The notes under the pieces were generated by a model. That model was not told the origin of the DNA. It saw only the letters and a list, made by a program, of their open reading frames with translations, and searched no databases. Shown in pieces: positions 20,096 through 30,559 of a DNA stretch of 64,000 nt. The position numbers were made by a program, and so were the translations under genes. Position 1 is the stretch's first letter. Each line of letters starts with the position of its first letter. Source of the DNA: Anagrus nilaparvatae (taxonomy: Eukaryota; Arthropoda; Insecta; Hymenoptera; Mymaridae); NCBI GenBank assembly GCA_022575985.1, contig JAKSXM010000278.1, forward strand, positions 186,001-250,000, in the 5' to 3' direction.

Positions 20096-21480
20096 TATAA
20101 ATTTAAAATCCAAACTCGCTTCGCTCGCCCCCCTGGACCCCTGCTGCTTTATTTTTCCAAAAATATGTTGTTTTAGGTTACTTAATATTTTGCAAAATAA
20201 CCTTTTTTATCCGAAGTATTATCTAAAATTTACTAAATCATAAAAATTACGGGCATATGAACCCAGACAGATAATTAGTGATGAGCAATACAAAGCTTAG
20301 CTATCCTTCCATAGGATCCACAAGTAGTCGCTGTTTCCATCGAATACCCATTCTAGGGTTCTGTCTGCTAATAGCTATTCAAGTTTCTTTTAGTTAATAT
20401 ATTCAGTTACTACATCAGTGGCTGATAAAAATTAGAAATATATATAATATTAGTCAACCGGCTCCGTAGCACAGAGGTAACGCGCTCGCTTTGTAATATT
20501 GCAAAATATTATGAAGTGGGTTCGCATACAGAGCAGTGACAACTTTTTTTCTGGAAATGAATATTTAATAAAAATTAAATATTTATTTTAAGAAGGGAGA
20601 GTAGAGCTAGCTGCCTAGTCGCAGGGGGCAAGATGAAATGGAAAGTGCCATTTACTTGCCTCCGTATGTCATGCATAGAGGGCGTTTTTCTAAGGTTTTT
20701 CGCGCCTCTTTTAAAGCATAGAGTTGTAGAAATGCAACTCTGTGTTTTAAAGACGGAATTGTCAGCATGGCTCCTACAAAAAGTCGGACCTTAGACCGCA
20801 ATTGGCCTCCCAAACCCTAAAAATCCCTCAATCCCTTCATCAATCCTTTAATTCACCTTCTAATCCTGCAGTTTCACTGACAATTTATCCACATGCTTCC
20901 AGAACCTAGAGTTATTTTCCAATAAAGGAAAAAGCGGTATATATCTCTATGTATATATCGACTTCCGAGGAAATAAAAGCAAAATATGCGGTTCGGTAGC
21001 TGCTTGTGTTAATTGTTGGTGACCTCCGACATAACGTAAGGTTCAAGAGGTTAAACATAAAGCACATACATATATAATATTAGTCCTAAACTTTCATAAT
21101 TTTCGAAAAACTGTTGTATCTTTTGACAGATCGAACCGATCGCCTTGAAAATTTAGGTGGATACGTAAAAAATATACCCAAATCGAATGAAATTCTTTTT
21201 GAAAAAAAAATTTTTCTTCAGTTTTTTGTTTTTTTGGTTTTTTTTTTTAAATGTGATAAAAATTTTTTTCTTGAAAATTCAGTTTTTTCTACATAAAAGA
21301 TTTTTGTCGTTATCAATCAAAACGAAACCTAGCTTATGTTTTAACCCGTAATTTTTGCCGGCTTTTGCCGTAAACCCCGCGTCTCTAACTTATATCGCGT
21401 TTAAGTTTATCTATTTCGGACAAACAAACATACATAAGTAAAGATTTAGGAAGGATAGGATAGGATAGGATATAAATTTA
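20096..21480 (+). repeat. TACTAGC repeat copy 2, split by a SINE
   Basis: Same head-middle-body structure as copy 1 (head shortened to CTCGCTTCGCTCGCCCC). It is interrupted at 20455 by the 614-bp SINE and resumes at 21086 with the body. Alignment to copy 1 across the junction (ATATATAATATTAGTC then CTAAAC) shows that the insertion is clean. Confidence 0.65.
20456..21069 (+). mobile_element. tRNA-Thr-derived SINE, 614 bp, 16-bp target duplication
   Basis: The insertion starts AACCGGCTCCGTAGCACAGA, has an A-box-like TAGCACAGAGG, an anticodon-loop-like TTTGTAA (anticodon TGT, threonine) and a B-box-like GGGTTCGCATAC. It therefore has a degenerate tRNA-Thr head. About 520 bp of unrelated, fairly GC-rich body follows, without a clear poly(A) tail. 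A perfect 16-bp duplication, ATATATAATATTAGTC, flanks it (20440-20455 and 21070-21085). The split anticodon arm (extra bases between anticodon and T arm) shows that it is not a functional tRNA gene. The partner LINE is unknown. Confidence 0.72.
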
Positions 21481-21839
21481 AAATCCAAATTTTATGTTGA
21501 AAAATATATGTAACACTGGAAACATCTAACCGATTTGCTTGAAAATTTAGGTGGACACGTAAAATACAATTCTAAATCATATAAAAACTTTTATGATTAC
21601 AAAAAAATTCCATGTTTTTAAGTTAATTACGATTTTTTTGAAAATTTACGAAAACATAAAAAATTATCACTTTTTTGAAAAAACGTTTTTTTGACGATAA
21701 AAATTTTCTTTCGCATCAATCGAAATCCTGTATAGCCTATGTCACTTCTGCAATTTTTCTGCGTCTTCCGCGTCTCTCTAGCTATTATCGTCTATTCACG
21801 CCTATCAAACTAAAAAAATTCTCTATCGGCATATATATA
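21481..21839 (+). repeat. companion segment of the TACTAGC array
   Basis: About 360 bp beginning AAATCCAAATTTTATGTTGA and ending CTATCGGCATATATATAT directly before the next TACTAGC head. A close copy lies at 31431-31800 in the same relative position, so it is part of the composite repeat unit. Its central phrase (CTAACCGATTTGCTTGAAAA...GGTGGACACG) is a diverged version of the body phrase. Confidence 0.55.
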
Positions 21840-22337
21840 TACTAGCTGCCTCCGGCTCGCTTCGCTCGCCCCGGCAGCCACCGTGGGGGCTGCGCCCCCC
21901 TGGACCCCTGCGACTTTATTTTTCCAAAAATATATTGTTTTATGTTACTCAATATTTTTTAAAATAACCTTTTTTTACCCGAAGTAATATCTAAAATTTA
22001 CTGGGAGTGCGACCCCCTGGACCCCTGCGACTATATTTTTCCAAAAATATGTTGTTTTATGTTACTCAATATTTTGTAAAATAACCCTGTTTTTACCCGA
22101 AGTATTATCTAAAATTTACTGGATCATAAAAATTACGGGCATACGAACCCAGACTAATAATTAGTGATCAGCAATACAAAGCTTCGCTACCCTTCCATAG
22201 GATCCACAAGCAGTCGTTGTGTCCCTCAACTATCCATTCTAGGGTTCTGCTTGATGATAAAAGCTGTTCAAGTTTCTTTTAGTTACTATATTCAGTTACT
22301 ACATCAGTGACTGATAAAAATTAGAAATATATATAAT
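21840..22337 (+). repeat. TACTAGC repeat copy 3, left part (split by BEL)
   Basis: Full head (ACTAGCTGCCTCCGGCTCGC, then GGGGGCTGCGCCCC) with a partial internal duplication of the CCCCTGGACCCCTGCGACT phrase. It then runs to ATATATATAAT, where the BEL element begins. Its remaining body resumes at 30560. The last five bases, ATAAT (22333-22337), are the BEL target duplication. Confidence 0.65.
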
Positions 22338-22584
22338 TGTTGATGTTGGTAAGTATTTTAGAAGGAATTGACATGGATAAGGTGAAATAAAGTGTATTAC
22401 TCAAATCACAATTAAACTTAATATTTCTATATTCTATCTACATAAAGAGGTATATACAAGAGATTGATGTATACACAGCGGGAATCGTTACCGCACTGGC
22501 TGTAACGACGACCGCGGAGAGTAAGCTTAAGCGAGGCGCGCGCACACACACATTCAACAATATTTACATATATACAACACAACA
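22338..22584 (-). repeat. BEL 3' LTR
   Basis: On the plus strand it begins TGTTGATGTTGG and ends ACACAACA, so it is TG...CA-bounded in both directions. It is preceded (in element sense) by the purine-rich tract at about 22585-22600. It matches the 5' LTR except for one base seen near its end. Confidence 0.93.
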
Positions 22585-22928
22585 TTACCACCCACCCATT
22601 TTAATGTAATTAAAATGAAAAAAGATCAAAAAAATAAAGAATGGGGGTGATGGCAATGTTGTAAATTTACAAAAAATTTTACAATAATTCATTATTATTA
22701 AAAAAAAAAAAATTTAACATAACAATTTCTTTATAAAAATTTATCATAATTATTAAAATCCATTTTATATTAAAATAAATAAATAAATCTAATACAAAAT
22801 TATTTTCTTTTTTTTAAGATTTTTGTTTCTATATTAAAATAAATTATTAACTAACACACAAAACATATTTACAGAAAATCGAAGTAAAACATTATAATAC
22901 ATTAAAAAAAAATATTTTAATTACAAAT

Positions 22929-25900
22929 TCAAGTATTATCAGTATCATCTTCGTTTTGCAAGGTTTTTAGAGGTACTAATTTATGTACCGGGCGTTTGAG
23001 CTCTGATGATCCAGTTTTGAGGTCGACTACTCGCACTAGACCATCAGGACCCCTATAAACCTTGATGACCTTCGCCAAAGGCCATTTCGAAGATGGCATT
23101 GTCTCATTAACAATTAAGACCACGTCACCGACACTTAAATTTTCATTTTTATTTTGCCACTTATGGCGTTGTTGCAAAGTTTGCAGATATTCAAGTGACC
23201 ACTGACGCCACCAATCCTGCAACATCTGTTGCACTAACTTATAGCGTTGCAGGGCTGATATCTTTTCATTCAGGTAATTGGGTTCAGGGAGAATACTAGG
23301 TTGAGCCTGAGTTAATATGACAGAGGGTGACAAAAATAAATTATCAGATGGGTCCTCAGTTAGGGGTATCAAGGGTCTGGACTTCAAGCAGCATTCTATC
23401 TGCTTGAGAAGCGTATAAAACTCTTCAAACGTGAGTTTATGAGTACCTAAAACCCTTTTAAGATGATGTTTTACGGACTTTACAGCAGCTTCCCAGACTC
23501 CACCAAAATGAGGCGCGCCTGGGGCGTTAAATGACCAAGAGGTACCCTCGTCAGCCAATGAGCCCACCAGTTTCTGCATGTAGTCCGAAGACTCCATGTA
23601 CATCTGCCTTAGAAGCTTATCGGCACCGACAAAGGTCGTACCTTGGTCACTATACAGCCCAGAACACTGACCCCGTGTTGAGGTGAATCTGCGGAAGGCG
23701 GCTACAAAGTCTTCGCTAGAATACCCAGAAACTAACTCCAGATGCACCGCTTTTGTAGCCATACACACGAAAACTGCTACGTAAGCCTTATAAGTGCGAC
23801 TACCGCGTCCTTTGAAACGTAAAATATCTATTGGGCCTGCGTAATCGACACCTGTATATCTAAATGGTTTATCCGGTCTAGTAACCCTAACTGCAGGTAA
23901 AATACCCATTTTTTGAGACACAGTTTCAGCCCTATACCTACGACATGTATTACAGTTATTTAAATAAGATCTGATCATTCTCTTAGATTTTACTATCCAA
24001 AAATTTTGCCTAACTGTAGAATGAGTCAATCTTATACCACTATGCAATTTCTTCTCATGAACATAACCAATGATTAATTTCGAAAATTGACAATTATACG
24101 GAAGTATGAAAGGGTGTTTTTCATCTGGGTCTAATGATGATGCCTGTACCCTACCACCAACTCTTAGTAAACTTTTATCCAAACAAGGATCAATACTTTG
24201 TAAATTGGAATCTTCTATATCCCTACCACTTTCAAGATATTTAATGTCATTTTTGAAATGAGCCCGCTGAACAATAAAAATCCAGACAAATCTAGCTCTA
24301 ATTAATTCAGAAATAGAAGGAGTTTTAAAACATTTCAATCTATAATCTACTTCAAACCAACAATTAATAAATAACCTCAAATCTTTTTTATTAGCTAATT
24401 TATTCTTAATTTTAGTTTTTATTAAAAGCCTGTCAATGAAACGTAACACATATGACGTAACCCTTAGGAGTTTTTGAAGATCTGAATATTTATTTAACAG
24501 ATCCCAATGATGCACTTTTTTATTCTTTTTTAAATTAATATTAAAATTATAAGATACTACATTAACCGACTTACATTGAAAACCACTCGTAGGACTCATA
24601 GGAGCTCTAATCACACTACCCCCCTCCCACCACAAAGAAAAAGGTTCCAATTCACTAGGAGATATGCCTCTGGAAACACAGTCAGCAGGGTTGTCCCTCG
24701 TGCTGACGTGGTTCCAGTAAGCTTCAGGGAGATACGAGTGTATCTTAGAACACCTATGAGCCACAAATGTAGGCCACTTGGAAGGATGTGCCTCAAGCCA
24801 CTGAAGTACATCCATGGAATCTGTGTATAAAAATATTCCCACTGACTCCAAATTCAACGCCCTAAGAACCTTGACTGCTAATTTAGTTAAGAGAAATGCA
24901 GCACTGAGCTCCAACCTTGGTATTGTTTGTAAAGGTTTTATGGGGGCCACTTTTGATTTAGCCTGAACTAAATGAACCGTACTCTTACCTTTGTGAGTAA
25001 CTTTGAGGTAAGTGCAGGCTGCATAAGCTAACTTAGAAGCATCAGCAAAACCAAAAAGTTCGTATTTAGCTCCTGGTATGTATTGAAGCCATCTATTAAT
25101 TTTTATGTTTTTTAAAATTGGAGTACTATCATACCACGCTAAAAATTCATTTTTTAATTCAATAGGCAACGAATCATCCCAACCTAATTTAAAAAGCCAT
25201 AATCTCTGCATAAAAATTTTAGCAGTGATAATTACTGGTGCTAACCATCCTAAAGGATCAAAAAATTTCGCTACACTAGCCAAAACTTTTCTTTTTGATA
25301 TTTTGCCACTAAGTTCATCTTTTTTAAAATCAAAGGAGAAAAAATCACCTTCTACCGACCAATGTAACCCTAAAAGGTCAAAATATGAATTTGATGTACC
25401 AACTTTTGCACAGATTGAATCTGAGAAATCCAACAATGCAGGGTGGTTGGCCTTCCATTTATGCAACGAAAAACCACCCACCTTGCAAATTTTAATCAAA
25501 CTTTGTTGTTTTGCCAATGTTTCTTCTAAAGAATGCCCACCAGAAAGAGTATCGTCCATATACGTCTCTTTTTCTAATATTTCAACAGCTAAAGGGTAAT
25601 TTTTTCCCTCATCTAACGCTAATTGTTTCATGACTCTAATAGCCAAAAATGGGCTGCTAATCATCCCATAAGTGACTGTATTAAGAGACCACGTTTTAAT
25701 TTTATCATCAATATTATCTCGCCATAAAATTTGTTGGAAACGCCTATCATCCTTATGAACCAAAATCTGTCTAAACATATGCTCAATGTCAGACACAAAA
25801 ACATATTTATACCTCATCCAGCCTATCAACAGTTCAGCTAGGTCTGGGAGCAAATTGGCCCCACAATGTAAGAGTTGATTTATCGAAACTTTATTAAAAT

Positions 25901-26867
25901 CTCTAGCTGCACCATTGAAGACTGACCTAAATTTACCATTGTGTAAAATACCATGATGGGGTATAAAATAGTATAAATCAACCGAACCTAAAATATGCGA
26001 TTCTTCCATATGACCTAATTCTCTGTAATCTACGAAAAATTTATGATAAGCTTTGTTATACTCAGGATCCTTAGGAAAACGAGATTCAATCCTATTCAAA
26101 AATTTTTTAGCAATGGAAAAAGATCCTTTAAAAGATAGGTCTTCTGAGGATTTTTTGAAGGGCAAACGAATCACATATCGACCTGTTTCATCCCTATAAT
26201 GCGTTTTAACAAAGAGGTCTTCACAAGCCTGTTCATCAGGAGTTAGAAAACAGGTGGATTTGTCAAAAATTTCCTCTTGCCGCCAAAATTTTTCCAAGTC
26301 AAAATTTAGATTATTATTATTCAAATTAGATTCATCTACCAAACTACAAGCAGGTCCACCGCCATAATTACCAGAAACAATCCAACCTAATTTAGTTGGC
26401 ATGGCTACAGGGTCTAAGGGACCAGCCCTAAGAACATCATTAGTTATAGCCGCATGGATAGATCTCCCAAGTAATATTTGAATACTACCTTGACCATTAA
26501 AATTTGGATCTGCTAATACCAAATTTTTTAAGTGATTAAGTTCTTTAAATTTTAACGAAGAATTTGGGTTATAACCCGAAATTTTAGGAAGCACATGAGC
26601 TTCAACTTCCAATTTAAAATCAGATACAAAATGAGGTTTAATAAAAAAGGAAGCTACCTTGCTACAAGTATATGCGATACTTCCGCCAATCCCTGATACG
26701 GGCAATTCTACCGAATGAACTGGGAGATTCAAATTTTTAACCAAAGATTGTTTTATAAAAGATGCCTGTGAACATTGGTCCACCAAAGCCCTAACCAAAG
26801 ATTCCCGTCCATTGATACCAGAAACCCTTATCATGGCAGTCGCGAGCAAGGATTCAGGCAATGATTG
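22929..26867 (-). CDS. BEL/Pao Pol polyprotein (PR-RT-RNaseH-IN)
   Basis: About 1,312 codons follow the gag UGA in the same frame, so this is the pol half of one gag-pol reading frame. Order: retropepsin near residue 20-40 (VRALVDQCSQASFI); reverse transcriptase (RSVFNGAARD, VFVSDIEHMFRQI, the active site ETYMDDTLSGG); RNase H (LFGFADASKLAYAA, the YTDSMDVLQWL and DNPADCVSRG blocks); integrase zinc finger (VHEKKLHSGIRLTHS ... CNTCRR); the DDE core (GVDYAGP, YSDQGTTF, GGVWEAAVKS); and the C-terminal GDVVLIVNETMPSSKWPLAK block. All expected catalytic residues are visible and no frame break is seen. It would convert element RNA to DNA and integrate it. Confidence 0.94.
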   Translation of the reverse strand, partial: QSLPESLLATAMIRVSGINGRESLVRALVDQCSQASFIKQSLVKNLNLPVHSVELPVSGIGGSIAYTCSKVASFFIKPHFVSDFKLEVEAHVLPKISGYNPNSSLKFKELNHLKNLVLADPNFNGQGSIQILLGRSIHAAITNDVLRAGPLDPVAMPTKLGWIVSGNYGGGPACSLVDESNLNNNNLNFDLEKFWRQEEIFDKSTCFLTPDEQACEDLFVKTHYRDETGRYVIRLPFKKSSEDLSFKGSFSIAKKFLNRIESRFPKDPEYNKAYHKFFVDYRELGHMEESHILGSVDLYYFIPHHGILHNGKFRSVFNGAARDFNKVSINQLLHCGANLLPDLAELLIGWMRYKYVFVSDIEHMFRQILVHKDDRRFQQILWRDNIDDKIKTWSLNTVTYGMISSPFLAIRVMKQLALDEGKNYPLAVEILEKETYMDDTLSGGHSLEETLAKQQSLIKICKVGGFSLHKWKANHPALLDFSDSICAKVGTSNSYFDLLGLHWSVEGDFFSFDFKKDELSGKISKRKVLASVAKFFDPLGWLAPVIITAKIFMQRLWLFKLGWDDSLPIELKNEFLAWYDSTPILKNIKINRWLQYIPGAKYELFGFADASKLAYAACTYLKVTHKGKSTVHLVQAKSKVAPIKPLQTIPRLELSAAFLLTKLAVKVLRALNLESVGIFLYTDSMDVLQWLEAHPSKWPTFVAHRCSKIHSYLPEAYWNHVSTRDNPADCVSRGISPSELEPFSLWWEGGSVIRAPMSPTSGFQCKSVNVVSYNFNINLKKNKKVHHWDLLNKYSDLQKLLRVTSYVLRFIDRLLIKTKIKNKLANKKDLRLFINCWFEVDYRLKCFKTPSISELIRARFVWIFIVQRAHFKNDIKYLESGRDIEDSNLQSIDPCLDKSLLRVGGRVQASSLDPDEKHPFILPYNCQFSKLIIGYVHEKKLHSGIRLTHSTVRQNFWIVKSKRMIRSYLNNCNTCRRYRAETVSQKMGILPAVRVTRPDKPFRYTGVDYAGPIDILRFKGRGSRTYKAYVAVFVCMATKAVHLELVSGYSSEDFVAAFRRFTSTRGQCSGLYSDQGTTFVGADKLLRQMYMESSDYMQKLVGSLADEGTSWSFNAPGAPHFGGVWEAAVKSVKHHLKRVLGTHKLTFEEFYTLLKQIECCLKSRPLIPLTEDPSDNLFLSPSVILTQAQPSILPEPNYLNEKISALQRYKLVQQMLQDWWRQWSLEYLQTLQQRHKWQNKNENLSVGDVVLIVNETMPSSKWPLAKVIKVYRGPDGLVRVVDLKTGSSELKRPVHKLVPLKTLQNEDDTDNT

Positions 26868-26870
26868 TCA
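26862..26870 (-). promoter_or_regulatory. gag-pol stop codon in a readthrough context
   Basis: On the minus strand gag ends TCT TGA and pol continues in the same frame CAA TCA TTG. The six bases after the stop, CAATCA, fit the CARYYA pattern known from tobamovirus-type translational readthrough sites. Frame, spacing and the otherwise intact ORFs suggest regulated readthrough giving Gag and a minority Gag-Pol. A chance nonsense mutation is the alternative. Confidence 0.6.
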
Positions 26871-28301
26871 AGAAGTACTAGGTAAACTTGTTTGTTCTAC
26901 AGCTACTACGCTTCTCTCTGTGCTTTTAGCTTGATTTCCATTAGAGTTATTATTAATATTATTATTTTTTGAGTTTTTATTAATATTTTTACTATTATTT
27001 TTACTGATATGCAAGGATGTGTGGTGTTTACCACTACACTCTTCGCATCTCTTTTTAGAAAAACATTTTTCAGCCTTATGCTTTACGCCTAAACAGTTAT
27101 AACATCTATCATTCTTATCAAGGAATTCATTCCTCGGATCTACTGATTTATTTTTAAATTTTGGGCTAAATTGAAGCAAGTGATTTTCATTACAGATTAT
27201 AAATTGAACAGATTTTTTAGTATTATTATTATTTGCACTTGATTCAATTTTGCTATGAAGCACTTTAGCAGAGGCTGAACTAGTATTATTCTTAGATTTA
27301 TCAATATTTTGTTTTGAGGCACTATTTGTCTCCTCAATAGATTCAAGTATTTCAATCTGTTTATTTAAAAATTCAATAATCTTGCTGAAAGCAGGAGGAT
27401 CAGCATTAGAAGCTATAGTAAGAGTCTCATCATTAGATTCACTTGCTGAATCATCCATATAAGAATTATTTGATTGATTATTATGATATGAATTACTTAA
27501 AAAAATTTCCCACTGTTCCCTACTTTTAAAATCCAGTAATGACAATACATGGAAAACCATTAAGTCATCCCAATGTTGAGTAGGTCTGCCTACCCCTTCC
27601 AATGCCGATAAAGGGGTATTGATACTACTTAATATCCTTTTTAATTCAGAAGCAGAGCTCTTTTGTATTTTTGCAATAGAAAAAATTGCAGAAATATGAG
27701 CATTGACCAATCTTTTCTTGATCTCATATTTACTTTTTAACCTATCCCAAGCTAATTCAAAATTTGCTTCAGTAATGTCAAAGGGTTGGATTAAGTCCAG
27801 TGCATCCCCTTTGACATGAGATTTCAGATGCCTAAGTTTAACTACACTGGAAGTGTTTGGCCGATTTATTACTGTAGAAGTAAAGATATCGCGAAACGAC
27901 TCCCAGTGTTTATAGTCCCCATCAAAATCAGGGATTGAAAGGGGAGGCAGCCTATCATTATCCAAAGTTATAATTTGCCTTGGGGGCTGTGCTTGCGCAA
28001 TAGGGGCGGCTGTAGTATTTGAATCTAAAAAATTTTGAAATTTAGCTAAATTTACTAAATAAATTTCCTCAACTCTATCAAAAACCTCTTCTGTAAAATA
28101 GATGTGATTAGCTACTGAGGGGAACTCCGGATGAGCCATCATTGTATTATGATTCTTCTCAAATTTTACGAAATTTCTGTTTAACGATTCCATCCTAACC
28201 TTACACGACGCAAGGGTTTTGTTGGGGTCGGAATCAAACCTCTCAAACGCTTTAAACATCCTATCTGACAGGGCATTTTGTTCCAAAAATAAGTTAGACA
28301 T
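26868..28301 (-). CDS. BEL/Pao Gag
   Basis: 477 codons from the ATG at 28301 (MSNLFLEQNALSDRM). The N-terminus is helical. The middle has the DUF1759-type block typical of BEL Gag (LPPLSIPDFDGDYKHWESF, LRHLKSHVKGDALDLI, then AWDRLKSKYE). The C-terminal nucleocapsid region has the CCHC knuckle CYNCLGVKHKAEKC and a second Cys/His cluster CEECSGKHHTSLH, followed by an Asn/Lys-rich tract. It forms the particle and packages RNA. It ends with UGA at 26870-26868 and pol follows without a frame change. Confidence 0.92.
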   Translation of the reverse strand: MSNLFLEQNALSDRMFKAFERFDSDPNKTLASCKVRMESLNRNFVKFEKNHNTMMAHPEFPSVANHIYFTEEVFDRVEEIYLVNLAKFQNFLDSNTTAAPIAQAQPPRQIITLDNDRLPPLSIPDFDGDYKHWESFRDIFTSTVINRPNTSSVVKLRHLKSHVKGDALDLIQPFDITEANFELAWDRLKSKYEIKKRLVNAHISAIFSIAKIQKSSASELKRILSSINTPLSALEGVGRPTQHWDDLMVFHVLSLLDFKSREQWEIFLSNSYHNNQSNNSYMDDSASESNDETLTIASNADPPAFSKIIEFLNKQIEILESIEETNSASKQNIDKSKNNTSSASAKVLHSKIESSANNNNTKKSVQFIICNENHLLQFSPKFKNKSVDPRNEFLDKNDRCYNCLGVKHKAEKCFSKKRCEECSGKHHTSLHISKNNSKNINKNSKNNNINNNSNGNQAKSTERSVVAVEQTSLPSTS

Positions 28302-30312
28302 TGTGGTGGTGTATGGTCACTTAAATAAATTCTTAATACAATAATAATATTCGCAATTTATGCCAGATGTTGTAAGATTAAAATAAATCAAATTGTAATG
28401 ATTATATAAAAAGAATCAAGCTAAGTGATTATTATTGAACAAATTGTGATTTAAATCATTATTTTTGCTAATTGGCAAAAATTTATTCAAAACTAAAAAA
28501 TGAATACCATTGAATTTAATATAATATTATGAATAAAAATATTTTGATTATGGCAGTGATTATTTTGAGATAATATTATATAAATGCAGCTTTATTATTA
28601 TTTTTTTAAAACTTTGCTAATTTAAAATTCTTTAAAAAATTATCATATATATAATTTTTTAACAAATACTTTTTAAATGCCATTATGACATGGTCCAACT
28701 GATGGTCAGCCAAAGCACCTCCAAGAACAGCAAGGCAAAAATCCTCAAGGTCCAAAAGATCCTAGTGGCCAGCCACGCAGTAATGTATCCCCAATGACCA
28801 AAGCAGCAGATTCCAAACGCCAGTACCTAGTGAACTTCCAATAAAATTAATATAAGTTCAAATTTTATAAAAAGATGATAAATTATTTGAATATACTAGA
28901 TAACATTAATTTAATTTTAAAAAATTTAATATAAAGAAAACAAATATACTATTAATTTTTATGAATTTTTTATTATTTTTTTTAAATTGTAGTTTCTATT
29001 CATTAATCAAAAAAAATATTTCAAAAAAGAGAAAAAATAAAATTAATTTTTTAATTTAGTTAAAAGAAATAAATAATTATTTAATTATTTTTTAATTTTT
29101 AAATTTAAATAATAAACAGACTTGCTATAGAATATAATTTTTAATTTTTTTTACTTACACACTTATGCGCGCCACCACTATAATAGAAATATTATAAACA
29201 AAGATTTTTATTTATTAAATTTAATGAAAATGATCAAAAAGAAATTTTTTATTATTATAAAATCAAATCTACTTTAATTACATTTTTTTTTATTTTTATT
29301 TTTATTTCAAATAAATTGTTTTATTAATAAATTTTTAATATTTAATTAAACAATAACATTTAAATAACATCAATACATACAATAAAAGAGAGAGAGAGAA
29401 AGATGAGGAGATTAAGAAAAAATAATAACCTCATCCCCATGTAATGTATTTTTTTTTAAATAAATAAAAAAAAAAAATTTTAATTTGCCTAAGAGACAAA
29501 TAAAGAAGAGAATATCAAGGTTACTTAACTAAAATCTTGATGGCGATATAGGTATGCGCACGTGACTCCAACATTCCCAATATATGGCTGCTTGCTTGTA
29601 TTGAAACGCTGCGCCCGAGAATATAAAAATTTTCACCAAGAAGACGATGTCGATGGTATTTGATGTCCGTAATAAATTGTTGCTATGCTGATATCTTACA
29701 ATGTACGCTGTTGAACCGCCGAAATTTTTCTCTCTTTTTCTCTCTTTCTTGCTTATAGTGTGCGTCGATTCCCCCACTATTAATCTTAGTCGTGATAATT
29801 CTTCTTTTTCATTTTTATTTATAATTTTTTTAAAAAAAATACCTCTTGAAGAAAAAAAAATTTTGATGAAAATTGTCCAATTCAATGTGTATTTTTAATC
29901 CCACTGTATTATTAATATTCGCCAAAAATCATGATGATGAAAAACTAAATTTCAGTTGTTGATGTAAAATAACTATGTGGCCTTGAAGAATTTCAAAATT
30001 AAATTCTAATGTCGTTTAAATGCCGGTAAGCATCGCCTCATGACGCCATTTTGACACCGGTTGATTCTTATAACTTTAAATTTCACTTCCATTGTTTCCA
30101 AGTTTTCACATTTTTGATTAATTTTTCTTTAATTTACCACAGTTTTTCACTAATTGCCATAATAAAATTTTTCACCAGTCATTTATAAATAAGAGCACTT
30201 ATTAAACACGTGATAACCGCGTGTTAAAAAAAATACAATATATTTCCCTTTTCTTCACGTCGTTCTTCTTCTTCATAAAAAATAAAATTTTTATACCACA
30301 AGGGATGCCAGA
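28302..30312 (-). other. BEL 5' leader (PBS to gag)
   Basis: About 2 kb between the 5' LTR and gag. It contains the PBS-like TGGCATCCCTTGTGG next to the LTR, a GA microsatellite near 29388-29404, a 118-codon sense frame (29529-29885) without motifs that I recognise, and a GC-richer 51-codon stretch that is open on the opposite strand (28689-28841). The rest is AT-rich. The length is unusual but leaders of this size occur in LTR elements. Confidence 0.6.
28689..28844 (+). other. unidentified coding-like island inside the BEL leader
   Basis: A sharp GC-rich island in AT-rich leader. On the plus strand (antisense to the element) 51 codons are open, starting HGPTDGQPKHLQEQQGK and ending ADSKRQYLVNFQ before TAA. 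The composition (Gln, Pro, Gly, Lys, Asp, Ser) resembles a linker from a host nuclear protein more than transposon protein. I do not recognise the source gene. It may be a captured host exon fragment or may be chance. Confidence 0.35.
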
Positions 30313-30559
30313 TGTTGATGTGGGTAAGTATTTTAGAAGGAATTGACATGGATAAGGTGAAATAAAGTGTATTACTCAAATCACAATTAAACTTAATATT
30401 TCTATATTCTATCTACATAAAGAGGTATATACAAGAGATTGATGTATACACAGCGGGAATCGTTACCGCACTGGCTGTAACGACGACCGCGGAGAGTAAG
30501 CTTAAGCGAGGCGCGCGCACACACACATTCAACAATATTTACATATATACAACACAACA
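30313..30559 (-). repeat. BEL 5' LTR
   Basis: 247 bp, same boundaries as the 3' LTR. ATAAT target duplication follows at 30560-30564. Transcription of the element should start within this LTR and run leftwards, but I cannot place a core promoter with confidence. Confidence 0.93.

Larger units (their letters stand above)
22338..30559 (-). mobile_element. complete BEL/Pao LTR retrotransposon, young
   Basis: An 8.2-kb element on the minus strand with identical-length LTRs of 247 bp (22338-22584 and 30313-30559) that differ visibly at one position (22347/30322). A 5-bp duplication, ATAAT, flanks it (22333-22337 and 30560-30564), the usual size for BEL. It has a PBS-like TGGCATCCCTTGTGG after the 5' LTR, a purine tract AATGGGTGGGTGGTAA before the 3' LTR, a 2-kb leader, gag and pol. 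No envelope frame is present. Everything needed for retrotransposition seems present, so it may be active or very recently so. Confidence 0.93.

Noticed and set aside
20458..20540. A functional tRNA-Thr(UGU) gene
   Set aside because: The anticodon arm and the variable region are disrupted by extra bases and the acceptor stem does not close. The 16-bp duplication shows that it is the head of a SINE.
22338..30559. An endogenous retrovirus rather than a retrotransposon
   Set aside because: No envelope frame lies between pol and the 3' LTR. The domain order and the 5-bp duplication are standard for BEL/Pao.
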